This document shows positions 1-7,828 of a stretch of DNA of 64,000 nucleotides, one piece after another. Position 1 is the first letter of the stretch. Every line of letters starts with the position of its first letter. Both the position numbers and the translations under genes were made by a program. Source of the stretch: Nocardia tenerifensis NBRC 101015. GTDB taxonomy: Bacteria; Actinomycetota; Actinomycetes; Mycobacteriales; Mycobacteriaceae. Location of the stretch: assembly GCF_000308715.1 (NCBI RefSeq), contig NZ_BAGH01000101.1:1-64000 (forward strand), given 5' to 3'. Below the pieces are notes generated by a model that made no database searches, had not been told where the DNA came from, and saw only the letters and a program-made list of their open reading frames with translations.

Positions 1-438
1 GCCCTGTTCGACCAGGTGCTCGGTATGGACAAGATGGGCGCGCGCTCGGGCGACGGCGTCTTCGGCGCGCTGCAGTTGGGCCAGCGCACGATCGAGTGCC
101 TCGCGCTCCAACCGCGCCATGGCCTCGGCAGTGGGCGGGTGCCCTCGGGTGTACTCGGCTTCGCGGGCGTCGGCGAAGGCCTCGCGGCGGTCGGCTGAGG
201 CTTCGCGGCGGTCGGCTGAGGCTTCGCGGCGGTCGGCTGAGGCTTCGCGGCGACTGACGCCTGACGCCGACATCTCGACAGTCGTCTCACGCATCTCGAG
301 CGCGATGTCGCGGGCGTCGGCGGCCGCCTCACGCACCGCGACCGCCGCCTCGCGGATCCGCACGTCTCGCTCACGGTGCACGGCTGCCCGCACCTCGCGC
401 TCGTACCAATCGTCATCGCCGGAATCAGATGCCCGCAT
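1..438 (-). CDS. Heptad-repeat coiled-coil protein (3' end outside window)
   Basis: The minus frame is open from an ATG at 438 to the window edge, so the C-terminus is missing. After a short acidic N-terminus (MRASDSGDDD) the protein is a run of seven-residue units, each starting RE or RD, for example REAAVAV, REAAADA, RETTVEM and REASADR three times. This predicts one long charged helix or coiled coil. There is no signal peptide or known domain. It is divergent from the gene at 1034, which has the same heptad architecture, so the two are probably paralogues. Function unknown. The frame is judged real because the regular heptads exist only in this frame. Confidence 0.6.
   Translation of the reverse strand, partial: MRASDSGDDDWYEREVRAAVHRERDVRIREAAVAVREAAADARDIALEMRETTVEMSASGVSRREASADRREASADRREASADRREAFADAREAEYTRGHPPTAEAMARLEREALDRALAQLQRAEDAVARARAHLVHTEHLVEQG
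184..252. repeat. 21-bp tandem repeat, three units plus partial
   Basis: Three exact copies of a 21-bp unit (GCGGCGGTCGGCTGAGGCTTC), followed by a partial fourth. The unit is a multiple of three, so each copy adds one REASADR heptad to the minus-strand protein without shifting the frame. Length variation between strains would be expected. Confidence 0.85.
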
Positions 439-1033
439 AACGTTCACTGTCCCCCTGAGGCGAGCAGTTGTCGATGACCGGCCGCGCGGCTACACTCCGC
501 GCACCGGTCAGGGAATGGCCGATTCACGCACCGGCTGATAGACATCCGCCTTCCGCAAGCCGCCACGCGCGCCGCAGTGGATGCTGTCCTGCGCCTGCAC
601 GTCGAGTCGGCTTTGCGCCGCAGCGGGGAATGGCCTGCGCGGATCGAGCGGGGATACGCCTAGGAATGTTTCCCAGGTCACGTGCTGGTCGGTGATCTAC
701 AAAACCGGGACCGGAGTCCGCAATGGGGAGCGGGCGCCGCCGAGCAGGGAAATATCCCGTGCCTTGGGGTGGAAGAAATCTGTTGTGGCGGAGAGTTGGA
801 CGCCGGGGAGGCCGTGGACGATCACGACACTGTCTTCGCTATTGCTCGCCCGCGGAGGGGCATCGGGGTCCACACGGCGCTGTAGTGAGCGCAGCGTGCA
901 GCGGCCCGACCCGAACAGCAGTACTCGCGACCCTCGCCCTCTAGTCTCCCTGCGTTCGCGGGCTGAGTGTTCTCCTCGCGCCGCGGGTCGCTCGGTCTTG
1001 CCGCCGGCTCTCGGCGGGGGACATCATTTTCCT
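439..1033. other. Intergenic region between divergent heptad-repeat genes
   Basis: About 600 bp between two divergent starts. Open frames here overlap each other and lack protein-like composition. It presumably carries both promoters, but no clear promoter, operator or RNA gene is recognised. Confidence 0.4.
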
Positions 1034-1558
1034 ATGTCGACCGACGAGCAGCGCCACACCGGCGCCGACGGATCAGACCTCGAGCAGCGCGAAAAGGCCT
1101 TGGCCGAGAGGGAAGCCGAGCTTGTGCGCCGGGAAGCCCTGCTGCGGGCACGAGAGAACGCGCTCGCGGTGCGCGAGCAGTCCGCCGATGAACGCGAGAC
1201 CACAGCCGATGAGGGGCGGAGGGCCGCGGATGAGCGTGAGAGCGCCGCCGACGAGCGTGATGAACTCGCCGGTCGGCGCGAACGCAGTGTCGGCGCTCGT
1301 GAAGACGTCGCCGGTGAGCGAGAACGAGCAGCGGGCAGGCGCGAAGAACGTCTCCATACCCGGCAACGAGGACTGGATGGCCCAGACCACAGCATCGGGA
1401 TGGCACGCCATTTGCTCACCCAGCAGACTTGGGAATTAGTTGATCGAAGCCGAGTGCTGTTGGAGGCGAGTTTGGAGCGTCTGGAACGCAGCAAGGCCGC
1501 GCTGGAGCGCTCGGAAGCCAGCGGCCGGCGTGAACAAACCGAGATCGACCATGGCTAG
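1034..1558 (+). CDS. Heptad-repeat coiled-coil protein
   Basis: The frame stays open far upstream, but the protein-like part starts at the ATG at 1034 (MSTDEQRHTG). Residues 17-115 are nearly perfect seven-residue units: REKALAE, REAELVR, REALLRA, RENALAV, REQSADE, RETTADE, RESAADE, RERSVGA, REDVAGE, RERAAGR. A non-repetitive region follows (GMARHLLTQQTWELVDRSRV), then a second helical stretch (LLEASLERLERSKAALERSE). There is no signal peptide or membrane segment. It looks like a cytosolic rod protein of 174 residues, a paralogue of the divergent gene ending at position 1. Function unknown. Confidence 0.65.
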   Translation: MSTDEQRHTGADGSDLEQREKALAEREAELVRREALLRARENALAVREQSADERETTADEGRRAADERESAADERDELAGRRERSVGAREDVAGERERAAGRREERLHTRQRGLDGPDHSIGMARHLLTQQTWELVDRSRVLLEASLERLERSKAALERSEASGRREQTEIDHG

Positions 1559-2072
1559 CCGAGAGTCAGCGTGAGTGCGGTGACCAGCGCAGTCCGTCGG
1601 ACGTTGCCGACTCCCTCTCGGCACCCGGCCCGGATCGACACGGCCCCAGCCGCGAATAACGATCCATGGGGTCCGCCATGTGGGTGCTGTCAGTGGGTGT
1701 CAGGTGTCTGCTCGTGGAGAGTGAGCAGCAGCTGGTCGAGGGCTGTGACGTTGTTCGCCGGTGGGCGGGGTAGCTGCGGCAGGGCGGCGATGAATCGGCA
1801 GACTCATCCTCCACGGCCTTCGTTCTGTTCACGTGCATTCCTTGGTCGGAGCACATGATCAGGCGAAGGCCGCTTCCTAGTCCGGCGAATCCTCAAGCCA
1901 GCCAAACGGTTTGGAACTGAACCATGAAGAACAAGCTTAGGATCGGTTTAGGGGTTGTCTTGCTGGACGTCTTCGTTGTCGGCCGCGCCGTCGGGCCCGG
2001 GTCCGTGTACCGAACTCATTTCCCACCTCCTTCTCGTCGTGTAGTGCGCGGATCCAGCACGATGTGCTGGAC
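1559..2072. other. Intergenic region with a possible gene fragment
   Basis: No complete gene is recognised. A minus-strand frame at 1690-1803 has protein-like composition and may be a gene remnant. The stretch 1860-2072, downstream of the phosphoribosyltransferase, shows no clear terminator. Confidence 0.4.
1690..1803 (-). pseudogene. Possible C-terminal remnant of an unidentified protein
   Basis: This short minus frame reads FIAALPQLPRPPANNVTALD followed by QLLLTLHEQTPDTH and a stop. It is stop-bounded upstream with no start codon. The composition is more protein-like than the neighbouring frames. No family is recognised, and it could be chance. Confidence 0.25.
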
Positions 2073-2741
2073 TCAGGCGAGGGGCAGGCGGCTCGGGGCA
2101 GGCAGGTTTTCGGCCGCCCGGTCGAGCAGCACGCACACCTCCAGGTCGGTGACTGGTGTGAAGTCCACGTACCAGGGGCCGATCGAGCCGAACAGTTGCC
2201 GCGATTGCAGACAGATGACATGGTCAGCGACCCGGGACAGGGCACGCAGCGGCCGAGTTCCGCCGACAGGTACGGCGAACACCACCCGGTCCGCGCCCCG
2301 CATGCGGGCGTTTACGCAGGCCGCGTAGGCGCTGGCGCCGGTGGCGAGGGCGTCGTCGACGATCATCGCGGTGGCGCCGGCCAACGGCAGCCGCGCGTGA
2401 TCTCGGCGGTAACGGGCGACGCGGTGACGCAGCTGGTGTTGCTGCTCGCGGGTCACCGCGAGTCGTTCGGGCTCGGAAACCGCTGCGCGCGTGACCATCT
2501 CGTTGTCGATGACGCGCTCCGCGCCCTCGCCGACGGCACCGAAGACCAGCCATGGCCGGTCCGGGACGGTGAGTTTGCCGATCACTACGACGTCGAGGGG
2601 GACACCGAGTGCGGTCGCGACCTCGTAGGCGACCGGCATTCCGCCGCGCGGTAGGCCCAAGACCACCACCTCGGGTCCGGACAGGGCCCGCAGGTGTTGG
2701 GTGAGTTGCCGTCCTGCGTCACAACGATCGAGAAAAACCAT
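2073..2741 (-). CDS. Phosphoribosyltransferase-family protein
   Basis: A 222-residue type I phosphoribosyltransferase-fold protein. The PRPP-binding loop is visible as AMIVDDALATGASA near residue 135, and an N-terminal segment reads VVVLGLPRGGMPVAYEVA, as in the stand-alone PRTase proteins of mycobacteria such as the DosR-regulon protein Rv0571c. The substrate base cannot be read from sequence. The start is MVFLDRCDAG, because AGGAG lies six bases before this ATG; an upstream in-frame ATG at 2768 has no such site. It lies near the orphan DosS-like hairpin at 3368-3727 on the same strand. A dormancy-linked role is inference only. Confidence 0.85.
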   Translation of the reverse strand: MVFLDRCDAGRQLTQHLRALSGPEVVVLGLPRGGMPVAYEVATALGVPLDVVVIGKLTVPDRPWLVFGAVGEGAERVIDNEMVTRAAVSEPERLAVTREQQHQLRHRVARYRRDHARLPLAGATAMIVDDALATGASAYAACVNARMRGADRVVFAVPVGGTRPLRALSRVADHVICLQSRQLFGSIGPWYVDFTPVTDLEVCVLLDRAAENLPAPSRLPLA

Positions 2742-3367
2742 GCTCTGCTCCTGAGATGGGTGTCGCACACGGTGCGAGCCGCGCTGCGGGACCCGGAGAA
2801 AGCGACTCGAACTCTACGCCGTGAAACGCGCAAACTACACAGCAGCCACACAGTTGCTCGAAGAGTCGAATACCTACCAGCTGGTAGTTGGTCTCGTCGC
2901 CCGATGTGAGGTTCGGGCTGGTCACTTCAGTCGTCGACGCTGTCACCGACCAGCCCACTTCGAGGGATGTAGTCAAACTGGACGATTGCTCGAAACACTT
3001 TGGGGAGCACTGGCCCTGGTGAGAGGATCGGCGGGCACCGGTTCACCAGCCACCGTCTCGCGGCAACCGCAGCCACCGGCTCCCACGCCCGCGGCGCGGT
3101 TTGCTTGCCACCTCGGGCCGAGGAGATCCTCATCCAGCACCGGAAGTACCGTGCACCACCTGGCGCGACCCCCACGCCGCCCGTGTCACTGGTTCGTCCT
3201 CGAAGGTGAGCGAGCGGCGGCGAGGAACCTCAGGTGGCGAGCCATGTGCTGGTCAAGGTTGCCGTGGTGTTCCGGGATCGAGTGTCTGCGTCACCGGATC
3301 GACTGGGCAGGTGGGCTCCGTGGGTTAGCCCGGGGTTAGCCCCGGAGCCCGCCCCAGAGGGAAGGTG
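2742..3367. other. Intergenic region with one hairpin
   Basis: No gene with protein-like composition is seen on either strand; the plus frame from 2821 is rich in Arg/Pro/Ser, as expected for an antisense frame. The only structure noted is the hairpin at 3313-3350 downstream of the next minus-strand gene. Confidence 0.45.
3313..3350 (-). terminator. Hairpin downstream of the DHp-like gene
   Basis: GGGCTCCG (3313-3320) pairs with CGGAGCCC (3343-3350) around a GC-rich loop that can itself form CGGGG-TTAG-CCCCG. It starts about 18 bp after the stop codon at 3368. No U-run follows, as is common in actinobacteria. Confidence 0.5.
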
Positions 3368-3727
3368 TCAGCGGTGACGTTTGCGGCGCTGGGGGGTCTG
3401 CCCGTCTCTGGTGTTCGGGGTGAGGGCGAGCACAGCCAGTCCGGTATCGCGGATGAGCAGGTCGAGGTCGTCGAGCACTGCGCCGACGGCGTCGCTGACC
3501 GCTCGCGCTGCGTCCACGGTGGTGTGGGGCTGGTCGAGTACCACCTTCAGGGTGTGCAGTTGCAGGCCGACGTCGAACAAGTGCCGCACCAGGTGGTCGC
3601 TGGTGTAGGCGAATGCTGCCGCGTCCGCTCCTGAGAGCCCCGTGCCGGGCTCATCGAACCGGGGCGGCGGCGGTATTGCGTCGGCGATCGAGTCGGTAGG
3701 CACGACAGACACCACAGCGTCGTCCAT
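3368..3727 (-). CDS. Orphan DosS/NarL-type histidine kinase dimerisation-like protein lacking the phospho-histidine
   Basis: A 119-residue protein starting MDDAVVSVVP, with AGGAG six bases before the ATG. Residues 40-105 resemble the helical hairpin (HisKA_3-type) of DosS/DevS kinases. SDHLVRHLFDVGLQLHTL aligns with the family's HDHVIQRLFxxGLxLQ, and AVLDDLDLLIRDTGLAVLAL with its second helix (DDLDxxIRxIRxxIFxL). The residue matching the phosphoacceptor His is Ser. There is no GAF sensor and no HATPase domain. It may form dimers with full-length kinases or be a degenerate scaffold. The family assignment is from motif recall and is not certain. Confidence 0.6.
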   Translation of the reverse strand: MDDAVVSVVPTDSIADAIPPPPRFDEPGTGLSGADAAAFAYTSDHLVRHLFDVGLQLHTLKVVLDQPHTTVDAARAVSDAVGAVLDDLDLLIRDTGLAVLALTPNTRDGQTPQRRKRHR

Positions 3728-4083
3728 GCTGATCTCCTGAGTCTCGGGCGGGCGAGATCCGGAGCCGCGCTACAGGACTCAGGAAGACGGTACGTCAGTT
3801 GATGGTTTCCCTGAGTATATCCCCAGCTGATGGCCGGTAGAGGCGTTGGTCACCGCCGGTGACCATCACGGTGATCGCGGGGGCGGTGAGCGTGGCTGCC
3901 GGGAGGCTGGAGCTGTGGTGGCGAGGGGTCGGTGCCGGCGATGGCGCAGACCATGTCCGCCGCGACCGGCGGCGAGTTCGATGTTGCGCTGCTGGAAGGT
4001 GCTGCTCAGCACCTCGAACGTCTCCCGCTCCTGGCTCGCGTGGTGCGGCAACGGCATGCATATTCGTTGTCTCGTCCGCTCGC
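3728..4083. other. Intergenic region downstream of the integrase remnant
   Basis: Only short overlapping frames are present. None resembles a known protein, and no repeat or RNA gene is recognised. The 4084 end is the stop codon of the decayed integrase. Confidence 0.4.
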
Positions 4084-4550
4084 TCACGCCGCTGCGGCGA
4101 GTGGATGGGGCTCGCCGGTCAAGGTGGCCAGCGCCGAGGCGACTTCCTCGAGGCTGGCGAGGGTGTAGATGACGGTCGAACCTTCGGATTTGCCTGTGGT
4201 GTGTCCGGCGTAGGCGCGGGCGACGGCGAAGCCGAAGTTGCGTTCGACCCATTTCAGGGTGGTGTGGCGTAGCCAGTGGGTGGTGATCTGCTGTTTTCCA
4301 CCCAAGGCAATTCATAACCGATGCGGGTCCAGAGGCCGTCGTAGCGGCGTCGGGTGATCGGTTTGCCGTTGCGGTAGCGCAGTAGTTGTTCACCGGGTTG
4401 GGTGCCGCGCTGGCTGGCGTGGTGGAGCAGGTTCGCCATCAGGGTGGGTGAGATCGGTTGCCAGCGAGGGGCTTTGCCTTTCTCGACGAGGTAGATCAGG
4501 TATTGCTGGGGTCGCTGGCCACGCTCATCGAGCAGCTGATCGCGCGCCGA
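4084..4550 (-). pseudogene. Tyrosine recombinase remnant (frameshifted, 5'-truncated)
   Basis: The C-terminal half of an integrase closely related to the intact one at 36852-37877. Shared segments include EKGKAPRWQPISPTLMANLL, GKPITRRRYDGLWTRIGYEL, ITTHWLRHTTLKWVERNFGF and the end TGEPHPLAAAA. The two parts lie in different frames: where the intact copy has CTGCTGCTTTTCC (plus-strand view), this copy has CTGCTGTTTTCC near 4293, a one-base loss. Homology stops near 4550, so the N-terminal arm-binding and core-binding regions are gone. It marks an older, inactivated integrative element. Confidence 0.85.
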
Positions 4551-4682
4551 GCAGGGCGGAGACGGAAGCGGTCCGGCAGCCGCGCAGCAACGACGGCAGC
4601 CGCGCATCAACGATTACGGCGCATTTGATCATGGTTGTGACAGCGACCATGTTGCGTGCAATTGCCGCCGGGAGGCTGATCG

Positions 4683-4958
4683 TTATCGGAGGTCACGCTG
4701 AGCGGTGGAGGAGATGATCGGGACCTGCATGTGCTGGGTGAGCAGGCCTGTGCGGAGGTCCGCGCCCAGAGTTGCGGGCATCGACACGATCTGTGTGCGG
4801 GCGTTGAGGCCGCCGAAGAGCACGATGTGGCCACGGCGTGGGTCGGGGAACGCGTTGAGTGCGAACGCGGTCCGGTACAGGGTGCGGCGCTGCCAAATGA
4901 GTTGAGCAGCTGATGTTTTGGTGGATGGAAGAGTGACTGTGGCCATGCCTGTGTGCAC
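4683..4958 (-). CDS. Hypothetical protein, last gene of the nucleoside hydrolase operon
   Basis: A 91-residue frame starting GTG at 4958, two bases after the stop of the preceding gene; MATVTLPSTK at residue 5 is an alternative start. The composition is protein-like (QLIWQRRTLYRTAFALNAFP, then GHIVLFGGLNARTQIVSMPA). No domain or membrane segment is recognised. Close spacing places it at the 3' end of the minus-strand operon beginning near 7729. It may be truncated, because the neighbouring integrase remnant is also broken. Confidence 0.5.
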   Translation of the reverse strand: MHTGMATVTLPSTKTSAAQLIWQRRTLYRTAFALNAFPDPRRGHIVLFGGLNARTQIVSMPATLGADLRTGLLTQHMQVPIISSTAQRDLR

Positions 4959-4960
4959 CG

Positions 4961-5128
4961 TCAGCAGTTGGTGGAGGTGGTGGGGTCCACGTCGCCGCCG
5001 TAAGTGCTCAGGACTCCGCGGGCTGCGGCGAAGGCGCTACTGCGGTGTATGGAGGCGGAGGCTGCGCAGACAAGAATGACGACGCCACAATGGGCCAAAA
5101 GTATTGCTGTAGATCGTTTTACGGACAT
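4961..5128 (-). CDS. Small single-pass membrane or secreted protein
   Basis: A 55-residue protein whose ATG overlaps the nucleoside hydrolase stop as TGATG, implying translational coupling. MSVKRSTAILLAHCGVVILV begins a basic-hydrophobic N-terminus ending ASASIHRSS, so it is either a signal peptide or an anchor. The rest is a short polar tail ending TTSTNC. No family is recognised. The coupling in an otherwise gap-free operon is the main reason to believe it. Confidence 0.55.
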   Translation of the reverse strand: MSVKRSTAILLAHCGVVILVCAASASIHRSSAFAAARGVLSTYGGDVDPTTSTNC

Positions 5129-6123
5129 CACGGGGCTCGCTTCTCATCGGGGGCGGATTCGGTAGTGTGGGTGGAATGGGAGAGGGGCGCCGGTGGGGCG
5201 GGTACGGGCGTCATGGGCAGGACGTGGGAAAGCCGGGTGAGGACGTCGTCGTAGTGGATGGCGGTTGAGACCTGCAGTGAGCGGCCGTCGGCGTCGCGGA
5301 CGAGGCGGCCGTCGCGTTGGATGCGCACGGTCTCGGTGGTGAAGTCGACGAGGGAGTCGTCGAGAGCGGCCAGGAGGGTGACCGGGTCGCTCATCCAGCT
5401 GCTCGGTACGGCGTTGGGTGCGCGGCGGGTGCGGTGGGTGAACCATCGGGTGGCGTTGTGGGCGATCAATTCGAAGTCGAATGGTGCCTCGGGCATGGTC
5501 AGCCATTGGTTCAGCCATTGGTAGAGAGGCGAAGCGGGGGTGATGGCTAGTGCGTCGTGGTTGGTGTGGGTGCTCATCACCAGCCGTGGCCGGTGCGCGA
5601 GCCGCATGACCAGGCCGAACGCGTGCGGGTCCATCCTGACGTTGTGCGAGGCACGATCGGGACGCCGATAGCTGTCGAGCCAGCCGCCCATCATCGTGAG
5701 CTGGATCTGCTCGCACAGATCGGGGCGGTCGATCAAGATGTTGTCGAGGTCGGTGACCGGTCCCATCCCGACCCAGAGCACCGGCTGGGTCGAGGTTTCA
5801 CACGCGTCGACGACGTAGTCCACGACATCGGTGCACACCGGCGCGGTCGTGCCGACGAGTCCATCCATGAGGAAGCGTTGCTCGGCTCCAGGCGGTCGGT
5901 GACCGGCGAGGACCTTCACGTCGCGGCGGCCGAGCCGGTCGAGCAGCTCGCGCGCCAAGTGCGCGCGCTGGTAGTCGCGGGTTTCGTCGGTGGTGATCAC
6001 CGTCAGGTGGCCGACGGTGCGTGCGGCGATCCACAGGGCCAGCGCGTCATCGAGGTCGTAGCCGATGTCGGTTTGCACCAGCACGTGCGGTGCGTTCGTC
6101 TCCCGGAAGGGACAAGGGAACAT
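5128..6123 (-). CDS. Nucleoside hydrolase-like protein
   Basis: A 331-residue protein of the inosine/uridine-preferring nucleoside hydrolase fold, which splits ribonucleosides into base and ribose. The N-terminal Asp cluster reads QTDIGYDLDDALALW, in place of the usual DTDxGxDDAxA. MGPVTDLDNIL and LTMMGGWLD match further family motifs, and a His/Asn-rich C-terminal part reads MSTHTNHDALAI. The first Asp of the canonical motif is Gln (QTD), so calcium binding or substrate choice may differ. The start is MFPCPFRETN, preceded by AAAGG; the frame extends further upstream without a site. It lies 22 bp after a membrane-protein gene and is coupled to the next gene. Confidence 0.8.
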   Translation of the reverse strand: MFPCPFRETNAPHVLVQTDIGYDLDDALALWIAARTVGHLTVITTDETRDYQRAHLARELLDRLGRRDVKVLAGHRPPGAEQRFLMDGLVGTTAPVCTDVVDYVVDACETSTQPVLWVGMGPVTDLDNILIDRPDLCEQIQLTMMGGWLDSYRRPDRASHNVRMDPHAFGLVMRLAHRPRLVMSTHTNHDALAITPASPLYQWLNQWLTMPEAPFDFELIAHNATRWFTHRTRRAPNAVPSSWMSDPVTLLAALDDSLVDFTTETVRIQRDGRLVRDADGRSLQVSTAIHYDDVLTRLSHVLPMTPVPAPPAPLSHSTHTTESAPDEKRAP

Positions 6124-6145
6124 AGAAATACCTTTCGAGTCAGAC

Positions 6146-6433
6146 TTACTGGCGGACAACAGCGTTGATGCTCCGAGAGGAGAGCTGTCTCCTCGCGCGC
6201 GCCGGGGAGGTGATGTGCCCGATGCGTAGAAATGTGGCGAGGCCCCAGCGCTGGAGATACCAACCACTGAGCTCTATCCAGCACTCGGCCAGCCGCAGGG
6301 CGATAACGCAGCAAATCAGGATGCACGCGCTGAGGTAGAACGTTCGCAATACGACGGCCGTCACACCGGCGACCGCGGTGAGCAGGATTCCGACGATCGC
6401 GAGCGCCACGATGAGCGGGCTCGCGATGGTCAA
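6146..6433 (-). CDS. Small membrane protein
   Basis: A 95-residue protein with two hydrophobic segments, IVALAIVGILLTAVAGVTAV and FYLSACILICCVIALRLA, then an amphipathic basic tail (RIGHITSPARARRQLSSRS). No family is recognised. It lies between a coupled hypothetical gene (24 bp upstream) and the nucleoside hydrolase (22 bp downstream), so it probably belongs to that operon and may anchor a partner at the membrane. Confidence 0.6.
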   Translation of the reverse strand: MTIASPLIVALAIVGILLTAVAGVTAVVLRTFYLSACILICCVIALRLAECWIELSGWYLQRWGLATFLRIGHITSPARARRQLSSRSINAVVRQ

Positions 6434-6457
6434 CCGGGGCGATCGTCCTGACCGTGT

Positions 6458-6988
6458 TCATCGCAGACTCCTATGCAGTAGCGGCAATTGTTGGACCGCG
6501 ATGTCGTAGTCGCGCTGGGCCTTTAGCAACGCGGCGATGGTGCGGTCGGTGTCAGGGCATGCTCGATAGCTCAGCCAGCAAGCGGTGATCTGTGAGACCA
6601 GCTCGCCGATCGCGACGGCATCGGCGGGCATATCGAGCAGGACGGCGATCGTCTCGTTGACGGCCCGAATCACCTGGGCGAGTTCAGCATCGGAGCCGCG
6701 ACTCGGGGTGGGCTCTGTTTGTGTGTGCCGCTGGTGTGCGCGAAGCAGCCCGGCGGCGAAGCCAGACCAAGCAGGACTCACCTGAACCAGGTTCACAGCT
6801 CGGTGCCGCGCGCCGGGCCGCCCCATCGGAGAGCAACGGCGTGTGAGCAACCGCCGGGCACGCGCCCAACTGTGCGGGGCAGGCGAGGGAAGCGGGCGCA
6901 CCACGGCGAAATGGCCGACCCAGTCCGCAGCGTGGGGAAGCCCCACCCCAGGCACAGTGGTGTGCAGAGGTATCGACACCCGGCTCAC
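6458..6988 (-). CDS. Hypothetical protein coupled to DUF4254 gene
   Basis: A 176-residue protein starting with GTG at 6988, which overlaps the upstream stop as GTGA. The N-terminal 60 residues are Arg/Pro-rich and poorly ordered. The C-terminal half is helical (AELAQVIRAVNETIAVLLDM, then AIGELVSQITACWLSYRACP and IAALLKAQRDYDIAVQQL). No family is recognised. A later start (MPADAV or GTG at the NLVQVSP segment) is possible, but the GTGA overlap favours the full length. Confidence 0.55.
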   Translation of the reverse strand: MSRVSIPLHTTVPGVGLPHAADWVGHFAVVRPLPSPAPHSWARARRLLTRRCSPMGRPGARHRAVNLVQVSPAWSGFAAGLLRAHQRHTQTEPTPSRGSDAELAQVIRAVNETIAVLLDMPADAVAIGELVSQITACWLSYRACPDTDRTIAALLKAQRDYDIAVQQLPLLHRSLR

Positions 6989-7541
6989 CTCGCGCTCTCA
7001 GGATCGAGCCCACGCCCCTCACACCAGCCGAACGGCAGCCGCACCCGACCAGCGGTGACGTCCTCGATGAGTTCGGCGTAAGCGCCGACGACCTGGGCGA
7101 GATGGAACCAGGCGTCGTGGGCGTGCAGCTCGTCATCGGTATGGCGCAGCAACCACGACGTCCACGCATACACCCGGGCGACATGGCCGAACACTTCCCC
7201 CAGGGACTGGATATGCTGGCGCACAACAGGATTGCGGCGAAGATGGACCAGCGCCCACGAAAATTGATCTCGGATTCACGGGCCTCGATCTCGACCAGCA
7301 CCGCATACACATCCACGTCACCGCGCCGGCCCGGGTCCACCCGTCCCGGAATGAGAGAGGCATGAAGATCGGCCAGCTCGCGTACTGACCCCAACAGTCC
7401 TGGTGCACTCGGGAGCCGACCTGCCAGGGCGGGTACCAACTGATCCGGGGGAGGCAGTGGCTCGCCACCCAAGGCCGGATAGCTGAACCCGTGCGAGCCT
7501 GACCCGCCGACCAGCAGCGAAATGGCCTCAGCCGTACCCAT
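6985..7541 (-). pseudogene. DUF4254-family protein with internal frameshift
   Basis: The N-terminal part (MGTAEAISLLVGGSGSHGFS, then LLGSVRELADLHASLIPG and DVYAVLVEIEARESEI) is in one frame. The C-terminal part (RDQFSWALVHLRRNPVVRQH, SLGEVFGHVARVYAWTSW, HDAWFHLAQVVGAYAELIED and RLPFGW) is in another, with the switch near 7265. Both halves match the layout of DUF4254 proteins, including the one at 59984-60517, whose end (LAELTDGYRDLITDV...RRRLPVW) is similar. The start ATG overlaps the upstream stop as TGATG and the end overlaps the next start as GTGA, so operon structure is preserved. The shift may be decay or a sequence error. Confidence 0.65.
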
Positions 7542-7729
7542 CACAGCGCTTCGACCGCGGTGAACGGCCGGGCATGCTCCGGGCCGAGAGTGCAGCGCGT
7601 GATCGTGCGGCCGTGTTGGACGTATCGAACCACATTCGCGCACAGTGCCTTCAGAGTGTCGCTAGGCGCGTCGAAACGAGTGCGCGCTTCTTCGAGTTCC
7701 ACGACGAGTGAGCAGTCGACGCGGTGCAA
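7541..7729 (-). CDS. Hypothetical protein, first gene of the nucleoside hydrolase operon
   Basis: The frame ends at 7541 in a TGATG overlap with the DUF4254 gene. Its only usual start codon is TTG at 7729, giving 62 residues (HRVDCSLVVELEEARTRFDA, then LKALCANVVRYVQHGRTITR). The protein-like reading continues upstream of this TTG (AALAAGDRVFGPGGNDGYLR) into the hairpin at 7794-7823 without another start, so the gene may itself be 5'-truncated. No family is recognised. Confidence 0.45.
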   Translation of the reverse strand: MHRVDCSLVVELEEARTRFDAPSDTLKALCANVVRYVQHGRTITRCTLGPEHARPFTAVEAL

Positions 7730-7793
7730 CAGCCGTAGGTAACCATCATTGCCGCCGGGGCCGAATACGCGGTCACCGGCAGCCAGCGCGGCA

Positions 7794-7823
7794 CGCCCCG
7801 ATCCTCCAACGAGGATCGGGGCG
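7794..7823. terminator. Strong hairpin between two minus-strand operons
   Basis: A perfect 13-bp stem, CGCCCCGATCCTC (7794-7806) with GAGGATCGGGGCG (7811-7823), loop CAAC. It begins six bases after the stop of the 7829-8089 gene. On the plus strand it is followed by TTTCGTC and on the minus strand flanked by the mirrored A-run, so it could terminate both ways. Confidence 0.8.
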
Positions 7824-7828
7824 TTTCG

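Noticed and set aside
581..1033. N-terminal extension of the heptad protein
   Set aside because: The open frame upstream of ATG 1034 is not helical and lacks the heptad pattern.
2821..3339. 172-residue plus-strand gene
   Set aside because: Arg/Pro/Ser-rich composition, no motif, no ribosome-binding site; probable chance frame.
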